DNA from: Paracoccus nototheniae
Lineage (GTDB): Bacteria; Pseudomonadota; Alphaproteobacteria; Rhodobacterales; Rhodobacteraceae
Direction of reading: 5' to 3'
Assembly: GCF_004335005.1 (NCBI RefSeq)
Contig: NZ_RQRT01000023.1
Coordinates: forward strand, 1 to 53,275
DNA length: 53,275 nucleotides
Shown here one piece after another: positions 26,304 through 36,259 of the stretch. Position 1 is the first letter of the stretch, and each line of letters begins with the position of its first letter. The translations under genes and the position numbers were made by a program. The notes under the pieces were generated by a model. That model had not been told where the DNA came from, made no database searches, and saw only the letters and a list, made by a program, of their open reading frames with translations.

Positions 26304-27758
26304 ATGAGCGATACCCACGCCCAGACCGTCGCCTTCGTGCGCGACACGATGCTGCCCGCCGAGGCCCCACCGATCCGCGAGGCGGGCGCGGTGAAATGGC
26401 TGCGCGAAAACCTGTTCTCGGGGCCGGTCAACACCGCCCTGACCATCGCCGGCCTGCTGATCGTCTGGTTCCTGTTCGCGACCTTTTGGGACTGGTTCGC
26501 GCATTCCGTCTGGAACGCCTCGAGCCTTGGTGAATGCCGCGAGATCATCGCCGCCACCTGGGGCGAGGGCGCCCGCGGCGCCTGTTTCGCCGTCATCCGG
26601 GAACGCTGGAACCAGTATCTGTTCGGGTTCTATCCCCAGCATCTGTACTGGCGCCCGGTGATGACTTTTGGCCTGCTGATGGTCGCGCTGGCGCCGGTGC
26701 TGTTTTCCGCCTCGCTGACGATCCGCCGGGTGGTGCTGGGGATCACCGCTGCGGTGACCCTGTGGGCCATGATCACCCTTGGCGCACCCGCGATCTGGCT
26801 GGGCTTTGCCGTCCTTGTGCTGGCCGGTGGCCTGATCGCCTCCGAGCGGAACATTGCCTGGGTGCTGCCTTTCACCATCGTCTATCCCTTGCTGGGGGTG
26901 TGGTTCCTGTGGGGCGGCACGTTCTGGGGGCCGGTCTTCGTGCTGGTCGGGCCGTTGCTGGGCTGGGTCGCGTGGCGGGTGCTGTCACGGTTCTCGGCCC
27001 TTCTCGCGACGGTGGCGGCCATTCTGGTCACGCTGCTGTTCTGGCTGGTTCTGGCGGGCGATGCCGCAGCTGATGCCGAAGCGCTGCTGTCGCTGTCCAT
27101 CGAAGCGGTCCGGTCCGACCGGTTCGGCGGCTTTCTTCTGTCGCTGACCATAGGCGTGGCGGGCATCGCGCTGTCGCTGCCCCTGGGCATCGTGCTGGCG
27201 CTGGCGCGGCAGTCGGACATGTTCCTGATCAAGTCGCTGTCGGTGATCTTCATCGAATTCATCCGGGGCGTGCCGCTGATCACCCTGCTGTTCGTGGCAT
27301 CCCTGCTGCTGAACTATTTCCTGCCGCCGGGCACCAGTTTCGACATCATCCTGCGGGTCATCATCATGGTGACGATCTTTGCCGCCGCCTATATGGCCGA
27401 GGTGATCCGGGGCGGTCTGGCCGCCCTGCCCAAGGGCCAATACGAGGCCGCCGACGCCTTGGGGCTGGATTACTGGAAGGCGCAGCGGCTGATCGTGTTG
27501 CCGCAGGCGCTGAAAATCTCGATCCCCGGGATCGTGTCGACCTTTATCGGCATGTTCAAGGATACGACGCTGGTGACCTTCGTGGGGCTTTACGACCCGC
27601 TGAAATCGATGTCGGACGCGGTGCGCGCCAATATCGAATGGAAGGGCATCTATTGGGAGCCGTTCATCTTTGTGGGCGGCATCTTCTTTCTCATCTGCTT
27701 CGGCATGTCGCGATACTCGATGTATCTGGAACGCCGTCTGCAACGCGACCACAGGTAA
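26304..27758 (+). CDS. aapM: Amino acid ABC transporter permease 2
   Basis: This is the second permease subunit of the Aap/Bzt importer. The 484-aa protein has a soluble N-terminus (about 1-40), a block of about six hydrophobic helices (140-260), and then the conserved permease core with GVPLITLLFVASLLLNYFLPP and the EAA motif YEAADALGLDYWKAQRL near residue 385. An ending FGMSRYSMYLERRLQRDHR is typical. It follows aapQ after one base and precedes aapP by 12 bases. Rhodobacter name: bztC. Confidence 0.92.
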   Translation: MSDTHAQTVAFVRDTMLPAEAPPIREAGAVKWLRENLFSGPVNTALTIAGLLIVWFLFATFWDWFAHSVWNASSLGECREIIAATWGEGARGACFAVIRERWNQYLFGFYPQHLYWRPVMTFGLLMVALAPVLFSASLTIRRVVLGITAAVTLWAMITLGAPAIWLGFAVLVLAGGLIASERNIAWVLPFTIVYPLLGVWFLWGGTFWGPVFVLVGPLLGWVAWRVLSRFSALLATVAAILVTLLFWLVLAGDAAADAEALLSLSIEAVRSDRFGGFLLSLTIGVAGIALSLPLGIVLALARQSDMFLIKSLSVIFIEFIRGVPLITLLFVASLLLNYFLPPGTSFDIILRVIIMVTIFAAAYMAEVIRGGLAALPKGQYEAADALGLDYWKAQRLIVLPQALKISIPGIVSTFIGMFKDTTLVTFVGLYDPLKSMSDAVRANIEWKGIYWEPFIFVGGIFFLICFGMSRYSMYLERRLQRDHR

Positions 27759-27770
27759 GGACCGGTTCCC

Positions 27771-28559
27771 ATGAGTGAACAGATCGAGCGGCAGATCGAC
27801 CGCAGCCAGATGACGATCAGCGACGAGATCGCCATCGACATCCGAAACATGAACAAATGGTACGGCACGTTTCATGTCCTGCGCGACATCGACCTGACCG
27901 TCCAGAAGGGCGAACGGATCGTCATTGCCGGGCCATCGGGGTCCGGCAAGTCGACCCTGATCCGCTGCATCAACCGGCTGGAGGAACATCAGGCCGGCCA
28001 TATCGTCGTCGATGGGGTCGAGCTGAGCAGCGACATCAAGAACATCGACAAGGTCCGGTCCGAGGTCGGGATGGTGTTTCAGCATTTCAACCTGTTCCCG
28101 CATCTGACCGTGCTGGAGAATTGCACCTTGGCGCCGATCTGGGTGCGCAAGGTGCCCCGCAAACAGGCCGAGGCGACCGCGATGCGGTTTCTGGAAAAGG
28201 TCAAGATCCCCGAACAGGCCGACAAATATCCCGGCCAGCTGTCGGGCGGCCAGCAGCAGCGCGTCGCCATCGCGCGGTCGCTGTGCATGCAGCCCAAGAT
28301 CATGCTGTTCGACGAGCCGACCAGCGCGCTGGACCCCGAGATGATCAAGGAGGTTCTGGACACGATGATCGCACTGGCCGAAGAGGGGATGACGATGATC
28401 TGCGTCACCCACGAGATGGGCTTTGCGCAGGCCGTGGCGAACCGCGTGATCTTCATGGATCAGGGCCAGATCGTCGAGCAGAACAATCCTACGGATTTCT
28501 TCAACAACCCGAAATCTGAACGGACCAAGCTTTTTCTCAGCCAGATCCTGGGTCACTGA
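27771..28559 (+). CDS. aapP: Amino acid ABC transporter ATP-binding protein
   Basis: This is the ATPase that drives the Aap/Bzt importer on the cytoplasmic face. The 262-aa protein carries Walker [10 protein letters not shown] (about residues 56-64), the Q-loop [18 protein letters not shown], the ABC signature [15 protein letters not shown], Walker [15 protein letters not shown], and the H-loop VTHEMGFA. The 20-residue N-terminal extension before [12 protein letters not shown] is typical of this subfamily. It is the last gene of the operon, followed by a stem-loop element. Rhodobacter name: bztD. Confidence 0.96.
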   Translation: MSEQIERQIDRSQMTISDEIAIDIRNMNKWYGTFHVLRDIDLTVQKGERIVIAGPSGSGKSTLIRCINRLEEHQAGHIVVDGVELSSDIKNIDKVRSEVGMVFQHFNLFPHLTVLENCTLAPIWVRKVPRKQAEATAMRFLEKVKIPEQADKYPGQLSGGQQQRVAIARSLCMQPKIMLFDEPTSALDPEMIKEVLDTMIALAEEGMTMICVTHEMGFAQAVANRVIFMDQGQIVEQNNPTDFFNNPKSERTKLFLSQILGH

Positions 28560-28575
28560 CGGCGAGGGGGGGAAA

Positions 28576-28625
28576 GGGGGCGCTGCCCCCCGCTGCGCCC
28601 CCCCCCGGGATATTTATGGACCGCC
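28576..28625 (+). repeat. Intergenic stem-loop element ending in CCCGGGATATTT (copy 2)
   Basis: GGGGGC/GCCCCC (28576-28581 with 28585-28590) is followed by a long C-run and CCGGGATATTT (28605-28615). The layout is the same as at 1302-1362 and inverted at about 49293-49329. Placed behind aapP, it may end that transcript. Confidence 0.6.
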
Positions 28626-28651
28626 GCAGGGGGCGGGGATCCGGGCCAGTG

Positions 28652-29170
28652 TCAGATCCGGCCGTCGAGGCGGACGAAATCCATCATGCGGCCCTGGCCG
28701 GGCGCGATCTGGTCCCAAGCGTCCACTTCGAAATCCACGACAAGCGTGGCGGCCGTCGGATAGCGGCGAAAGTCGGGGTCCAGCGGCGGGCGTCCGGGCA
28801 GCATCGCCGCCAGTTCCGAAATGCCGGGATTGTGGCCCAGCATCATCACCGTGGGCATGGTCGCGGTTTTCAGGATTGCCATCATCCGTTCGGCCCCAGC
28901 CTGATAGAGCGAAGGCTCGATCCGTATCAGCGGGCGCACCTCGAGCGGTGCACCGGCGATGACGGACCATGTTTCCTGCGTGCGCGCGGCCGAGGAGCAC
29001 AGCACCTCTTCGGGTTCATAGCCGCGGCTGGCCATCCAGTCGCCAAGTGCGCGGGCGGAGCGGCGGCCGCGGTCGTTCAGGGGGCGGTCATGGTCATCCA
29101 GCGTGGGGTCGTCCCAGGCCGATTTCGCATGGCGCGTCAGGATCAGGCGTCGGATTCCGAGTGGTGTCAT
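28652..29170 (-). CDS. SixA-like histidine phosphatase
   Basis: The 172-aa protein belongs to the histidine phosphatase (phosphoglycerate mutase-like) superfamily. The catalytic motif is LTRHAKSAWD (residues 10-19; RHx motif with the nucleophile His). The second catalytic His is in MLGHNPGIS (about 110-118). LCSSAARTQETW provides the conserved Arg. SixA removes phosphate from His of phosphotransfer proteins, but in this class the substrate is unproven. It is the last gene of the leftward rpmH-to-argB direction, about 110 bases after argB. It converges with aapP. Confidence 0.9.
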   Translation of the reverse strand: MTPLGIRRLILTRHAKSAWDDPTLDDHDRPLNDRGRRSARALGDWMASRGYEPEEVLCSSAARTQETWSVIAGAPLEVRPLIRIEPSLYQAGAERMMAILKTATMPTVMMLGHNPGISELAAMLPGRPPLDPDFRRYPTAATLVVDFEVDAWDQIAPGQGRMMDFVRLDGRI

Positions 29171-29280
29171 TGGGCTCTGCCTCTTGGTGCCATGCCGTCA
29201 GTTTTGGCAGCCTGCCACAGCACTTGGCCGAGGGGCAAGCAGATCACGACTGTCGCGCGCCGCTTGTCCCGATCGCGCTG

Positions 29281-30195
29281 TTACAACCCGACATCGCCCT
29301 GACGCAGCCCGCGCGGCTTGACGCGGGGCTCGGTCGTGCGGATCAACGAGCCTGCGCCATGTTCGGTGAACAGTTCCAGCAGGCAGGCATTGGGGGTGCG
29401 CCCGTCCAGAATCACCACCGCGCGGACGCCATCCTTCAGCGCCTTCAGCGCCGTTTCAGTCTTGGGGATCATCCCCCCGGCGATCTGGCCGTCGTCGATC
29501 ATGGCGCGGACCTGATCGGGATGCAGCTGCGTGACGACCTGTCCGCTGGCATCCTTGACGCCCGCCACATCGGTCAGGAGCAGCAGCCGGTCGGCCTGCA
29601 GCGCGCCCGCGATGGCGCCTGCGGCGGTGTCGCCATTCACGTTGAAGGTTTCGTTATCCTCCATCCCCGTGGCGACGGGGGCGATCACCGGGATCATGCC
29701 TGCGGTGTAAAGATCGCGGATGATCTGGACGTTCATCTCGACCGGGCGGCCCACGAAACCCAGTTCGGGGTCGTCGGCCTCGCAGACCATCATGTCGTCG
29801 TCTTTCCCCGAGATGCCGACCGCGCGTCCCCCCGCATCGTTGATGGCCTGCACGATCCGCTTGTTCACAAGGCCGGACAGCACCATTTCGACCACTTCGA
29901 CGGTTTCCTTGGTGGTCACGCGCTTGCCGCGCACAAAGCGGCTTTCGATGCCGAGCCGCGCCAGCAGGTCGTTGATCATCGGGCCGCCGCCATGGCAGAC
30001 GACCGGGTTCATCCCGACCTGTTTCATCAGCACGACATCGCGGGCGAATTCGGCCATCGCATCGTCATCGCCCATTGCGTTGCCGCCGAACTTGACGACC
30101 ACGACCGAGCCGGAATAGCGCTGCAGATAAGGCAGCGCCTCGGAGAGGGTGCGAGCGGTGGCGATCCAGTCCCGGTTCATGTTCTGCGTTCTCAT
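29281..30195 (-). CDS. argB: Acetylglutamate kinase
   Basis: This phosphorylates N-acetyl-L-glutamate in arginine biosynthesis. The 304-aa protein has the amino acid kinase fold: [10 protein letters not shown] (about residues 32-41), [14 protein letters not shown], a substrate loop with [35 protein letters not shown], and [11 protein letters not shown]. An N-terminal helix before the core suggests the arginine-sensitive hexameric type, which is inference. The start is 30195 (MRTQNM); an internal ATG at 30180 is possible. It lies 47 bases behind engB. Confidence 0.96.
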   Translation of the reverse strand: MRTQNMNRDWIATARTLSEALPYLQRYSGSVVVVKFGGNAMGDDDAMAEFARDVVLMKQVGMNPVVCHGGGPMINDLLARLGIESRFVRGKRVTTKETVEVVEMVLSGLVNKRIVQAINDAGGRAVGISGKDDDMMVCEADDPELGFVGRPVEMNVQIIRDLYTAGMIPVIAPVATGMEDNETFNVNGDTAAGAIAGALQADRLLLLTDVAGVKDASGQVVTQLHPDQVRAMIDDGQIAGGMIPKTETALKALKDGVRAVVILDGRTPNACLLELFTEHGAGSLIRTTEPRVKPRGLRQGDVGL

Positions 30196-30242
30196 CCTGT
30201 GGGCCCCACGTTACCCGCCGGACCCTAGGGCGCATGCGGCGA

Positions 30243-30893
30243 TCAGTCCAGCCCGGCAATGATCGTGCGAAGCGTCGCGATGCCCAGGCCCTTTTCCGAA
30301 CTGGTCACGACCAGCTCGGGATAGGCGGCGGGGTGTTTCTGCAGCGCCTCGCGCACCTGATCCAGCACCGGGGGCAGGGCGTTCGGGCCCAGCTTGTCGG
30401 TCTTGGTCATCACCACCTGAAAGGGCACTGCGGATCGGTCCAGCAGGGTCATGATCTCGTGGTCGACATCCTTCACGCCGTGACGCGAATCGATCAGGCA
30501 GAAGGCGCGGCGCAGGGTCTGGCGTCCGGCGAGATAGGACTTCAGCAGCGCCTGCCATTTGGCGACGATGGCCAGCGGCGCCTTGGCATAACCATAGCCG
30601 GGCAGGTCGACCAGATAGGCCTGTTCGCCCAGCGCGAAATAGTTGATTTCCTGCGTCCTGCCCGGCGTGTTCGAGGCGCGTGCGATCCCTTTGCGACCGG
30701 TCAGCGCGTTGATCAGGCTGGATTTTCCCACGTTCGAGCGGCCCGCGAAACAGACCTCGGGGCGGTTCGGGGGCGGCAGGCCGTCCATATGGACGACGCC
30801 CTTCACGAAATCGACCGGGCCTGCGAACAGCAGGCGCGCGGCCTCGGCGGCCTCGGGGTCGGGATCGGGGGCGGTGGGGAAGGCGACTTTCAT
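30243..30893 (-). CDS. engB: Ribosome biogenesis GTPase EngB (YihA/YsxC)
   Basis: This GTPase is needed for 50S subunit maturation and cell division. It is 216 aa from the ATG at 30893. G motifs: G1 GRSNVGKSS, G2 region NTPGRTQEIN, G3 DLPGYGYAKA, G4 TKTDK, G5 TSSEKGLG. Its start overlaps the stop of the MOSC gene by ATGA, which indicates coupled translation. The longer frame upstream is ignored for that reason. It fits the translation theme of the rpmH-yidC cluster. Confidence 0.96.
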   Translation of the reverse strand: MKVAFPTAPDPDPEAAEAARLLFAGPVDFVKGVVHMDGLPPPNRPEVCFAGRSNVGKSSLINALTGRKGIARASNTPGRTQEINYFALGEQAYLVDLPGYGYAKAPLAIVAKWQALLKSYLAGRQTLRRAFCLIDSRHGVKDVDHEIMTLLDRSAVPFQVVMTKTDKLGPNALPPVLDQVREALQKHPAAYPELVVTSSEKGLGIATLRTIIAGLD

Positions 30894-31651
30894 GCGGTGA
30901 CCTGATCCTGAAGGCGGATGGTGCCGCCGGTGACGACCTCGGCAAAGACGCCGAAATCGGTATGGCCATAAAGACGGTCCAGCGTGGCGACCATGTCGAT
31001 GTCGCGCTGGCCCGTCTCGGTATCGGCGCTGGTGGCGGCGCAGCGCCCGATCTGGTCGGTCACGCGCAACTCGACGTCGCCGATTTGCAGGATCCGGCCG
31101 ATCAGATCGCGTTCGGCAAAGGGCGCCCAACCGTCGATCCACAGATTGCCGCGCCAGCGATGGGTGCCCAACGGCTGGCCCACCTGACCCTCCAACGCGC
31201 GAAGGCTGTCATACGACAGGATCGAGATCCACGGCCATTTCTGGTCGGTCCAGATCGCCGCGCCGCGCACCAGCCGCACGGGCGGCGGGGCATCGGCGGG
31301 CCAGAGGGGACGCAGCCAGTCGATCAGGCGGTCGCCGTCGGTCGCGGGATCAAGGTCAAGGCTGCCATGGCGCGGATGGGTCAGATGCAGCCGCCCGTCC
31401 TGCCAGCCGCCGCTGACGGCCTGCAGGTCCGCCGAGACGACGCCGCGCAGAAAACAGGATTTGGGCAGCCAGCGGTCCGGCTGCCCATCGGTTTCGCTGG
31501 CAAGGGCGTGGTGCTGCCCGGACCCGGTCAGCACAGCCCATTCGCGGTCGCCGGGCAGGCGGCGGGCCGCCTGAAGCGTGACCTGTTCCAGCCCCTCTCC
31601 GCCGACCGACTTGATCGGATGGCGGCGGATCAAGGCCAGACGGGCGGTCAT
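30890..31651 (-). CDS. MOSC-domain protein (YcbX/mARC-like)
   Basis: The 253-aa protein starts MTARLALIRRHPIKSVGGE, the N-terminal MOSC beta-barrel motif (YPIKS-like). The MOSC domain follows (about 110-245) with RWRGNLWIDGWAPFAE and GRCAATSADTETGQRD, including the conserved Cys thought to bind the molybdenum cofactor. Relatives such as YcbX reduce N-hydroxylated compounds; the substrate here is unknown. It overlaps the yidC stop and the engB start by ATGA. Confidence 0.9.
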   Translation of the reverse strand: MTARLALIRRHPIKSVGGEGLEQVTLQAARRLPGDREWAVLTGSGQHHALASETDGQPDRWLPKSCFLRGVVSADLQAVSGGWQDGRLHLTHPRHGSLDLDPATDGDRLIDWLRPLWPADAPPPVRLVRGAAIWTDQKWPWISILSYDSLRALEGQVGQPLGTHRWRGNLWIDGWAPFAERDLIGRILQIGDVELRVTDQIGRCAATSADTETGQRDIDMVATLDRLYGHTDFGVFAEVVTGGTIRLQDQVTA

Positions 31652-33531
31652 TTTCCGCTGCCGCCCTTGCCCGGCTTGTCGGCGGACTTGGCTGCTGCGG
31701 CCCGCTTGCGCGTCGGGATCGAGGATTTGACGTTGCCCAACAGGTCTGGCCGCGCGCCATGCATGGTCATGATCGTATACTGCTGAATGATCGTGATCAC
31801 GTTGTTGGTGATCCAATACAGCACCAGACCCGAGGCAAAGCCGCCCAGCATGAACATGAAGATCCACGGCATCCACGCAAAGATCATCTTTTGTGCCGGA
31901 TCGGTGGGTGCCGGGTTCAGCCGCTGTTGCAGCCACATGCTGATGCCAAGCGCGATGGCCAGCGCGGGCAGAGTCAGCGAATGCAGAAGTGTTCCCTGCG
32001 CCGGAATCCCGATGGGCAGCAGTCCGTAAAGGTTCAGCAGGCTGGACGGGTCGGGCGCGGACAGATCCTGAATCCAGCCCAGCCAGGGGGCGTGACGCAG
32101 TTCGATCGTGACGAAGATCACCTTGTAGAGCGAGAAGAAGATCGGGATCTGCAGCAGGATCGGCAGGCAACCCGCTGCGGGGTTCACCTTTTCGCGCTTG
32201 TACAGCTCCATCACTTCCTTCTGGAACTTCATACGGTCGTCGCCGGTGCGGGCCTTGATCTCTTCCATCTGGGGCTGCAATTCCTTCATCTTGGCCATCG
32301 AGATGTAGGATTTGCGGGCTAGCGGGAAGACCAGCGTCTTCAGCACGAAGGTCAGCGCGATGATCGACCAGCCCATATTGCCGATCATGCCATGCAACCA
32401 GTGCAGCAGCTGGAAGATCGGCTTGGTCAGGAAATAGAACCAGCCCCAGTCGATCGAATCGACGAAGCCGTCGATGCCGGGGGCCTCTTCGTAATCACGC
32501 AGAACTTCCCAAACCTTGGCGCCGGCGAACAGATAGCTGTCGGCCGACAGCGAGGTGCCGGGCTGGACGGTCTGCATCGGAAACCGGGCCTCGGTCTGAT
32601 AGATGTCCGCCCCGTCGACATATTTCACGACAGCCGTGAAGGCCTGCCCCGGCGCGGGCGCCAGAGATGTCATCCAGTACTTGTCTGTGAAACCGATCCA
32701 GCCATTGCCGCTGATGTCGTAGACCTGCGCCCGGCCCTCGCGGGCGATCGGGTCCAGTTCCGTCATCGCGTCGTATTTCGTCTCGATCAGGGTGCCGTCA
32801 TGCATCCCGACCACGCCCTCATGCAGGATGAAGAAGTTTTCGGTCTGCGGGCGCCCGTGACGGGCAATCAGGCCATAGGGTGCCGCTGAAAAGGCGGCGT
32901 CGCCGTTATTCTCAAGGCTTTGCGAGACGGTGAACAGATAGTTTTCGTCCAGCGCAAAGCTGCGGCGGAAGACCTGGCCCGCGCCATTGTCCCAGGCCAG
33001 CGTCACCGGCTGGCCGGGCGCCAGAATCTCGCCCTGCTCCAGCGTCCAGACGCTTGCCGGGTTGGGAACCAGATCGGCATCGATGCCCGGCCCTGGGGTC
33101 CAGCCATAGACGGCGTAATAGGGTTGGGTCACGTTCACATTGACGCGATCATCCGCCGTGGCGGACGAGGGCGACAGCAGACGCACGTCGGGCGAACCCT
33201 CGTCGCGGGTTTCGCTGTAGCGGGTCAGCAGCAGATCGTCGATGCGACCGCCGGCCAACGAGATGGACCCCGCCAGCGCCGGCGACTGGATCGCCACGCG
33301 GCCCACGGGTTCCGTCGTATCGGGGGTTGCGGCCAGATCGGCGGGGGCGGCCCCATCGGCCACGCCGGGAACGGCCGGGACCAGCGGCTGGTCGCCGATC
33401 CCTTGCTCGGCCAGCGGCTGGCCCGAGGGTTGGTCCGACACCGGTTCCGGAGCGAAGACCGTATACCAGACCAGGATCACCAGAAACGACAGGACCGTCG
33501 CCAGGATCAGATTGCGGTTATTGTCTTCCAT
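31648..33531 (-). CDS. yidC: Membrane protein insertase YidC
   Basis: YidC inserts and folds inner-membrane proteins alone or with SecYEG. The 627-aa protein has the N-terminal anchor NRNLILATVLSFLVILVW, a large periplasmic beta domain (about 60-370), and a C-terminal five-helix core with GCLPILLQIPIFFSLYKVIF and WMPWIFMFMLGGFASGLVLY-type segments. A basic Ala/Lys-rich tail follows (about 600-627). Length is normal for the class. In many bacteria it follows yidD directly; here ttcA and an EAL gene intervene. Confidence 0.97.
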   Translation of the reverse strand: MEDNNRNLILATVLSFLVILVWYTVFAPEPVSDQPSGQPLAEQGIGDQPLVPAVPGVADGAAPADLAATPDTTEPVGRVAIQSPALAGSISLAGGRIDDLLLTRYSETRDEGSPDVRLLSPSSATADDRVNVNVTQPYYAVYGWTPGPGIDADLVPNPASVWTLEQGEILAPGQPVTLAWDNGAGQVFRRSFALDENYLFTVSQSLENNGDAAFSAAPYGLIARHGRPQTENFFILHEGVVGMHDGTLIETKYDAMTELDPIAREGRAQVYDISGNGWIGFTDKYWMTSLAPAPGQAFTAVVKYVDGADIYQTEARFPMQTVQPGTSLSADSYLFAGAKVWEVLRDYEEAPGIDGFVDSIDWGWFYFLTKPIFQLLHWLHGMIGNMGWSIIALTFVLKTLVFPLARKSYISMAKMKELQPQMEEIKARTGDDRMKFQKEVMELYKREKVNPAAGCLPILLQIPIFFSLYKVIFVTIELRHAPWLGWIQDLSAPDPSSLLNLYGLLPIGIPAQGTLLHSLTLPALAIALGISMWLQQRLNPAPTDPAQKMIFAWMPWIFMFMLGGFASGLVLYWITNNVITIIQQYTIMTMHGARPDLLGNVKSSIPTRKRAAAAKSADKPGKGGSGK

Positions 33532-33564
33532 TCGGTCACCACTGTCATCGCGTCAGTCGGGCCG

Positions 33565-33593
33565 GTTCAACAGAACCGACCCCGGAAGGTCAA
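33565..33593 (-). promoter_or_regulatory. Candidate yidC promoter
   Basis: On the minus strand TTGACC (33593-33588), 17 bases, TTGAAC (33570-33565), about 35 bases before yidC. The -10 match is weak. The 217-base gap 33532-33748 holds no gene that I can support. Confidence 0.35.
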
Positions 33594-33748
33594 GCGGATT
33601 TGCCATTTTGGGCAGGAATGCAAGGCAATTCGCGCAAGAGGTCCGGGCGGCAAGGGTGCCGCAGGGCGGCTGCGGGACGGTTTGACGCGGGGCAGGGGTG
33701 GCCCGATCGCCTTGCCCAAGCGCGTCTGCGACGTTCCGGGCGGGCCCG

Positions 33749-35044
33749 TCAGCCCCGCCAGGCGATGGTCGGAAGGTTGGCGGCACTTGTTTTGTGAACG
33801 GTCAGAAATTCCAGCGTCTGCGACAGCGGCATCGGCCGGGCGATGGCATAACCCTGCAACTCGTCACAGCCCATCTGGGCCAGAAAGGCATGTTCCTCGC
33901 GCGTTTCGACGCCTTCGGCCAGAACCGAGATGTCCAGACGCTCGGCCAGTGCCAGAATGGCCAGGATCATCCGCTGCTGACCGGCGTCGATATCGCAGGC
34001 GGTGACATAGCTGCGGTCGATCTTGATGCGGTTGATGCCGAATTGGCGGATCGCATCCAGACTGGCATAGCCGGTGCCGAAATCATCCAGATCGATCCGG
34101 CAGCCGGCCTGCGACAGGCGGCGCAGGTTGTCGCGGGTGTCGGCATTGGAATTGGCCGGTCCCACGCTTTCCAGAACCTCGATCACCAGCCGGCAGGCGG
34201 GGATGTCCTGCCGGTCCATTTCCCACAGCAGGCAATCGGCAAAGCCGCGATCGGACAGTTCGCAATTCGAGATGTTGATCGACGCGGTGGGCACGTCAAA
34301 GCCCGCCAGATCCCAGCAGCGCAGAGCCGAGATCGCCTGTGCCAGCATGAACAGCGTCAGGGTATTGTGATCCTGTGGCGTCATCTGCGGCATGAAGGCG
34401 CCGGGGGCCAGTAGCCCGCGGACCGGATGGTTCCAGCGGGCCAGCGCCTCAAACCCCGAGATGCGGCCGCTGTCGCAGCAGATCTGGGGTTGAAAAAACG
34501 CCTCCATCTGACCGGCGACGACGGCATCGCTGATCGTGGCGGTCAGGGTGGGGCCGCTGAGCTGTGGATCATGGGGAAAGATCGTCAACCGTCCCAGATC
34601 GGCATCGGCCACCTGATCCATGCGCAGCTGCGCATTCATCATCAGCATGGCCACCGGGGGCAGATCGGGCGTCTCGGCATGGATCAGGATGCCGGTCATC
34701 ACCGGGGTCACCTGACGTCCGCAAAGCGACAGCGGCGTCTGACCCTGTGCCAGAAGCCGGTGGGCGATTGTGGCCGCATCGCGGACGGTCCGGTCCCGCA
34801 GCTGAACCGCGAACAGGCCCGGTGCCACAAGCTCCATCAGGTCCGACGGCCGGACGGCCTGTCCCAGGATCATGGTCAGATGCTGCAAAAGGCCGTGCAG
34901 GGCAGAGCGATCCAGCACCCCGTCCAGCACCGGTATGTTTTCCAGCCGCAAAAGCAGGATGCTGCGTGACTGGTCCCGCGATTGATCCCCCTGACCAAGC
35001 AGCTGCAGAAAGGGCGAGAACAGGCGGGTTACGTTCAACGACAT
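33749..35044 (-). CDS. EAL-domain c-di-GMP phosphodiesterase with degenerate GGDEF-like part
   Basis: The 431-aa soluble protein has an N-terminal region (about 25-160) laid out like a GGDEF domain but without a recognisable GGDEF motif. The EAL domain spans about 170-420. All catalytic landmarks are seen: Glu199 in FEALARW, Asn257 in NISN, Glu289, Asp320-Asp321 in DDFGTGYAS, Lys341 in RIKIDRSY, Glu377 in LAEGVE, and Gln397 in LQGYAIARP. It is therefore probably an active c-di-GMP hydrolase. There is no membrane segment or sensor domain. It sits between ttcA and yidC in the same direction. Confidence 0.9.
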   Translation of the reverse strand: MSLNVTRLFSPFLQLLGQGDQSRDQSRSILLLRLENIPVLDGVLDRSALHGLLQHLTMILGQAVRPSDLMELVAPGLFAVQLRDRTVRDAATIAHRLLAQGQTPLSLCGRQVTPVMTGILIHAETPDLPPVAMLMMNAQLRMDQVADADLGRLTIFPHDPQLSGPTLTATISDAVVAGQMEAFFQPQICCDSGRISGFEALARWNHPVRGLLAPGAFMPQMTPQDHNTLTLFMLAQAISALRCWDLAGFDVPTASINISNCELSDRGFADCLLWEMDRQDIPACRLVIEVLESVGPANSNADTRDNLRRLSQAGCRIDLDDFGTGYASLDAIRQFGINRIKIDRSYVTACDIDAGQQRMILAILALAERLDISVLAEGVETREEHAFLAQMGCDELQGYAIARPMPLSQTLEFLTVHKTSAANLPTIAWRG

Positions 35045-35103
35045 GCCGGACCTTTCACGGGAATCACCGGCATCAGGATTACGACAAATGTCTTGGCGCG
35101 ATG

Positions 35104-36009
35104 TTAATGCGTGCCGCCCGGATCGCTCAGGATCGGGACGGGTTCCTCGATCCTGCCCGGTTCGGGCGGAAAAATTGCAGAAAAATCGAACAGTTCACGA
35201 TCCAGCAGATGCGAGGGGCGCACATTCATCAGCGACCGGAAGATAACCTGCCGCCGCCCCGGACTGCGGCTTTCCCATTCATCCAGCATCCGTTTGATCT
35301 GCACCCGCTGCAAGCCTTCCTGACTGCCGCACAGATCGCAGGGGATGATCGGATAGGCCATGGCGCGGGCAAAGCGGTCGCAATCATCCTCGGCCACATA
35401 GGCCAGCGGGCGCAGGACGGTCAGATCTCCGTCCTCGTTCAACAGCTTGGGGGGCATGGTGGCCATGCGACCGCCATGGAACAGGTTCATGAAGAACGTT
35501 TCCAGCATGTCGTCGCGGTGATGGCCCAGAACGACGGCCGAGCATCCCTCTTCCCGGGCGATCCGGTACAGATTGCCGCGCCGCAGCCGCGAACACAGCG
35601 CGCAATAGGTCCGACCGGCGGGCACCTTGTCTTTGACGATGGAATAGGTGTCCTGATATTCGATCCGATGCGGGACTCCGCGCGCCTTCAGGAAATCCGG
35701 CAGGACGGTGGCGGGAAAATTGGGCTGGCCCTGATCCAGATTGCAGGCCAGCAGGTCGACCGGCAGCAAGCCGCGCCACTGCAATTCATGCAGCACCGCC
35801 AGCAGGGTATAGCTGTCCTTGCCGCCAGACAGGCAGACCAGCCAACGATCGCCGGGCCGGATCATCGAGAAATCCTTGATCGCGGCGCGGGTATCGCGGA
35901 TCAGGCGCTTGCGCAGCTTGCGGAACTCGGTGCTTTGCGGGGCGCCTTCGAACAGCGGATGGATTTCGGTTCGCCCGGCATGGTCGAGGGTGTCAGCGTC
36001 TTGGGGCAT
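35104..36009 (-). CDS. ttcA: tRNA 2-thiocytidine synthetase TtcA
   Basis: TtcA thiolates cytidine 32 of certain tRNAs using an Fe-S cluster and ATP. It is 301 aa from the ATG at 36009, which has GAGG upstream; longer starts in the yidD overlap are less likely. The PP-loop motif is [12 protein letters not shown] (about residues 60-71). The cluster-binding CxxC pairs are CALC (about 137-140) and CDLC (about 227-230), and [16 protein letters not shown] is present. It overlaps the yidD end by 17 bases. It adds a tRNA modification step to the translation cluster. Confidence 0.94.
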   Translation of the reverse strand: MPQDADTLDHAGRTEIHPLFEGAPQSTEFRKLRKRLIRDTRAAIKDFSMIRPGDRWLVCLSGGKDSYTLLAVLHELQWRGLLPVDLLACNLDQGQPNFPATVLPDFLKARGVPHRIEYQDTYSIVKDKVPAGRTYCALCSRLRRGNLYRIAREEGCSAVVLGHHRDDMLETFFMNLFHGGRMATMPPKLLNEDGDLTVLRPLAYVAEDDCDRFARAMAYPIIPCDLCGSQEGLQRVQIKRMLDEWESRSPGRRQVIFRSLMNVRPSHLLDRELFDFSAIFPPEPGRIEEPVPILSDPGGTH

Positions 36010-36259
36010 GGCGGGCCTCGTCATCATGATGGGGGTCGGCGCCGGGCACCGGGTCATAGCCATGCCCGCCCCAGGGGTGGCAGCGTGCGATCCGGCGCAG
36101 GGTCAGCCAGCCGCCGCGAAACGCGCCATGCCGGGCCAGTGCATCCAGCGCATAGGCCGAACAGGTCGGCTGAAACCGGCAGCCATGTCCGACCCAGGGC
36201 GATGCGATCAGGCGATAGCCGCGCACCGGCAAGGCCAGAAGGCGGGCCAGGGGGCTCAT
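35993..36259 (-). CDS. yidD: Membrane protein insertion efficiency factor YidD
   Basis: YidD is a small membrane-associated protein that helps YidC insert proteins. The 88-aa product has the family core [20 protein letters not shown] with Cys residues and [17 protein letters not shown]. The last residues are His/Asp/Arg rich. It overlaps rnpA by ATGA and the ttcA start by 17 bases. It keeps the rpmH-rnpA-yidD order known in many bacteria. Confidence 0.95.
   Translation of the reverse strand: MSPLARLLALPVRGYRLIASPWVGHGCRFQPTCSAYALDALARHGAFRGGWLTLRRIARCHPWGGHGYDPVPGADPHHDDEARHAPRR

Noticed and set aside
23792..26596. 934-codon open frame on the minus strand opposite aapJ and aapQ
   Set aside because: It is the antisense shadow of clearly conserved genes in GC-rich DNA; the sequence is rich in His, Gln and Arg and shows no domain.
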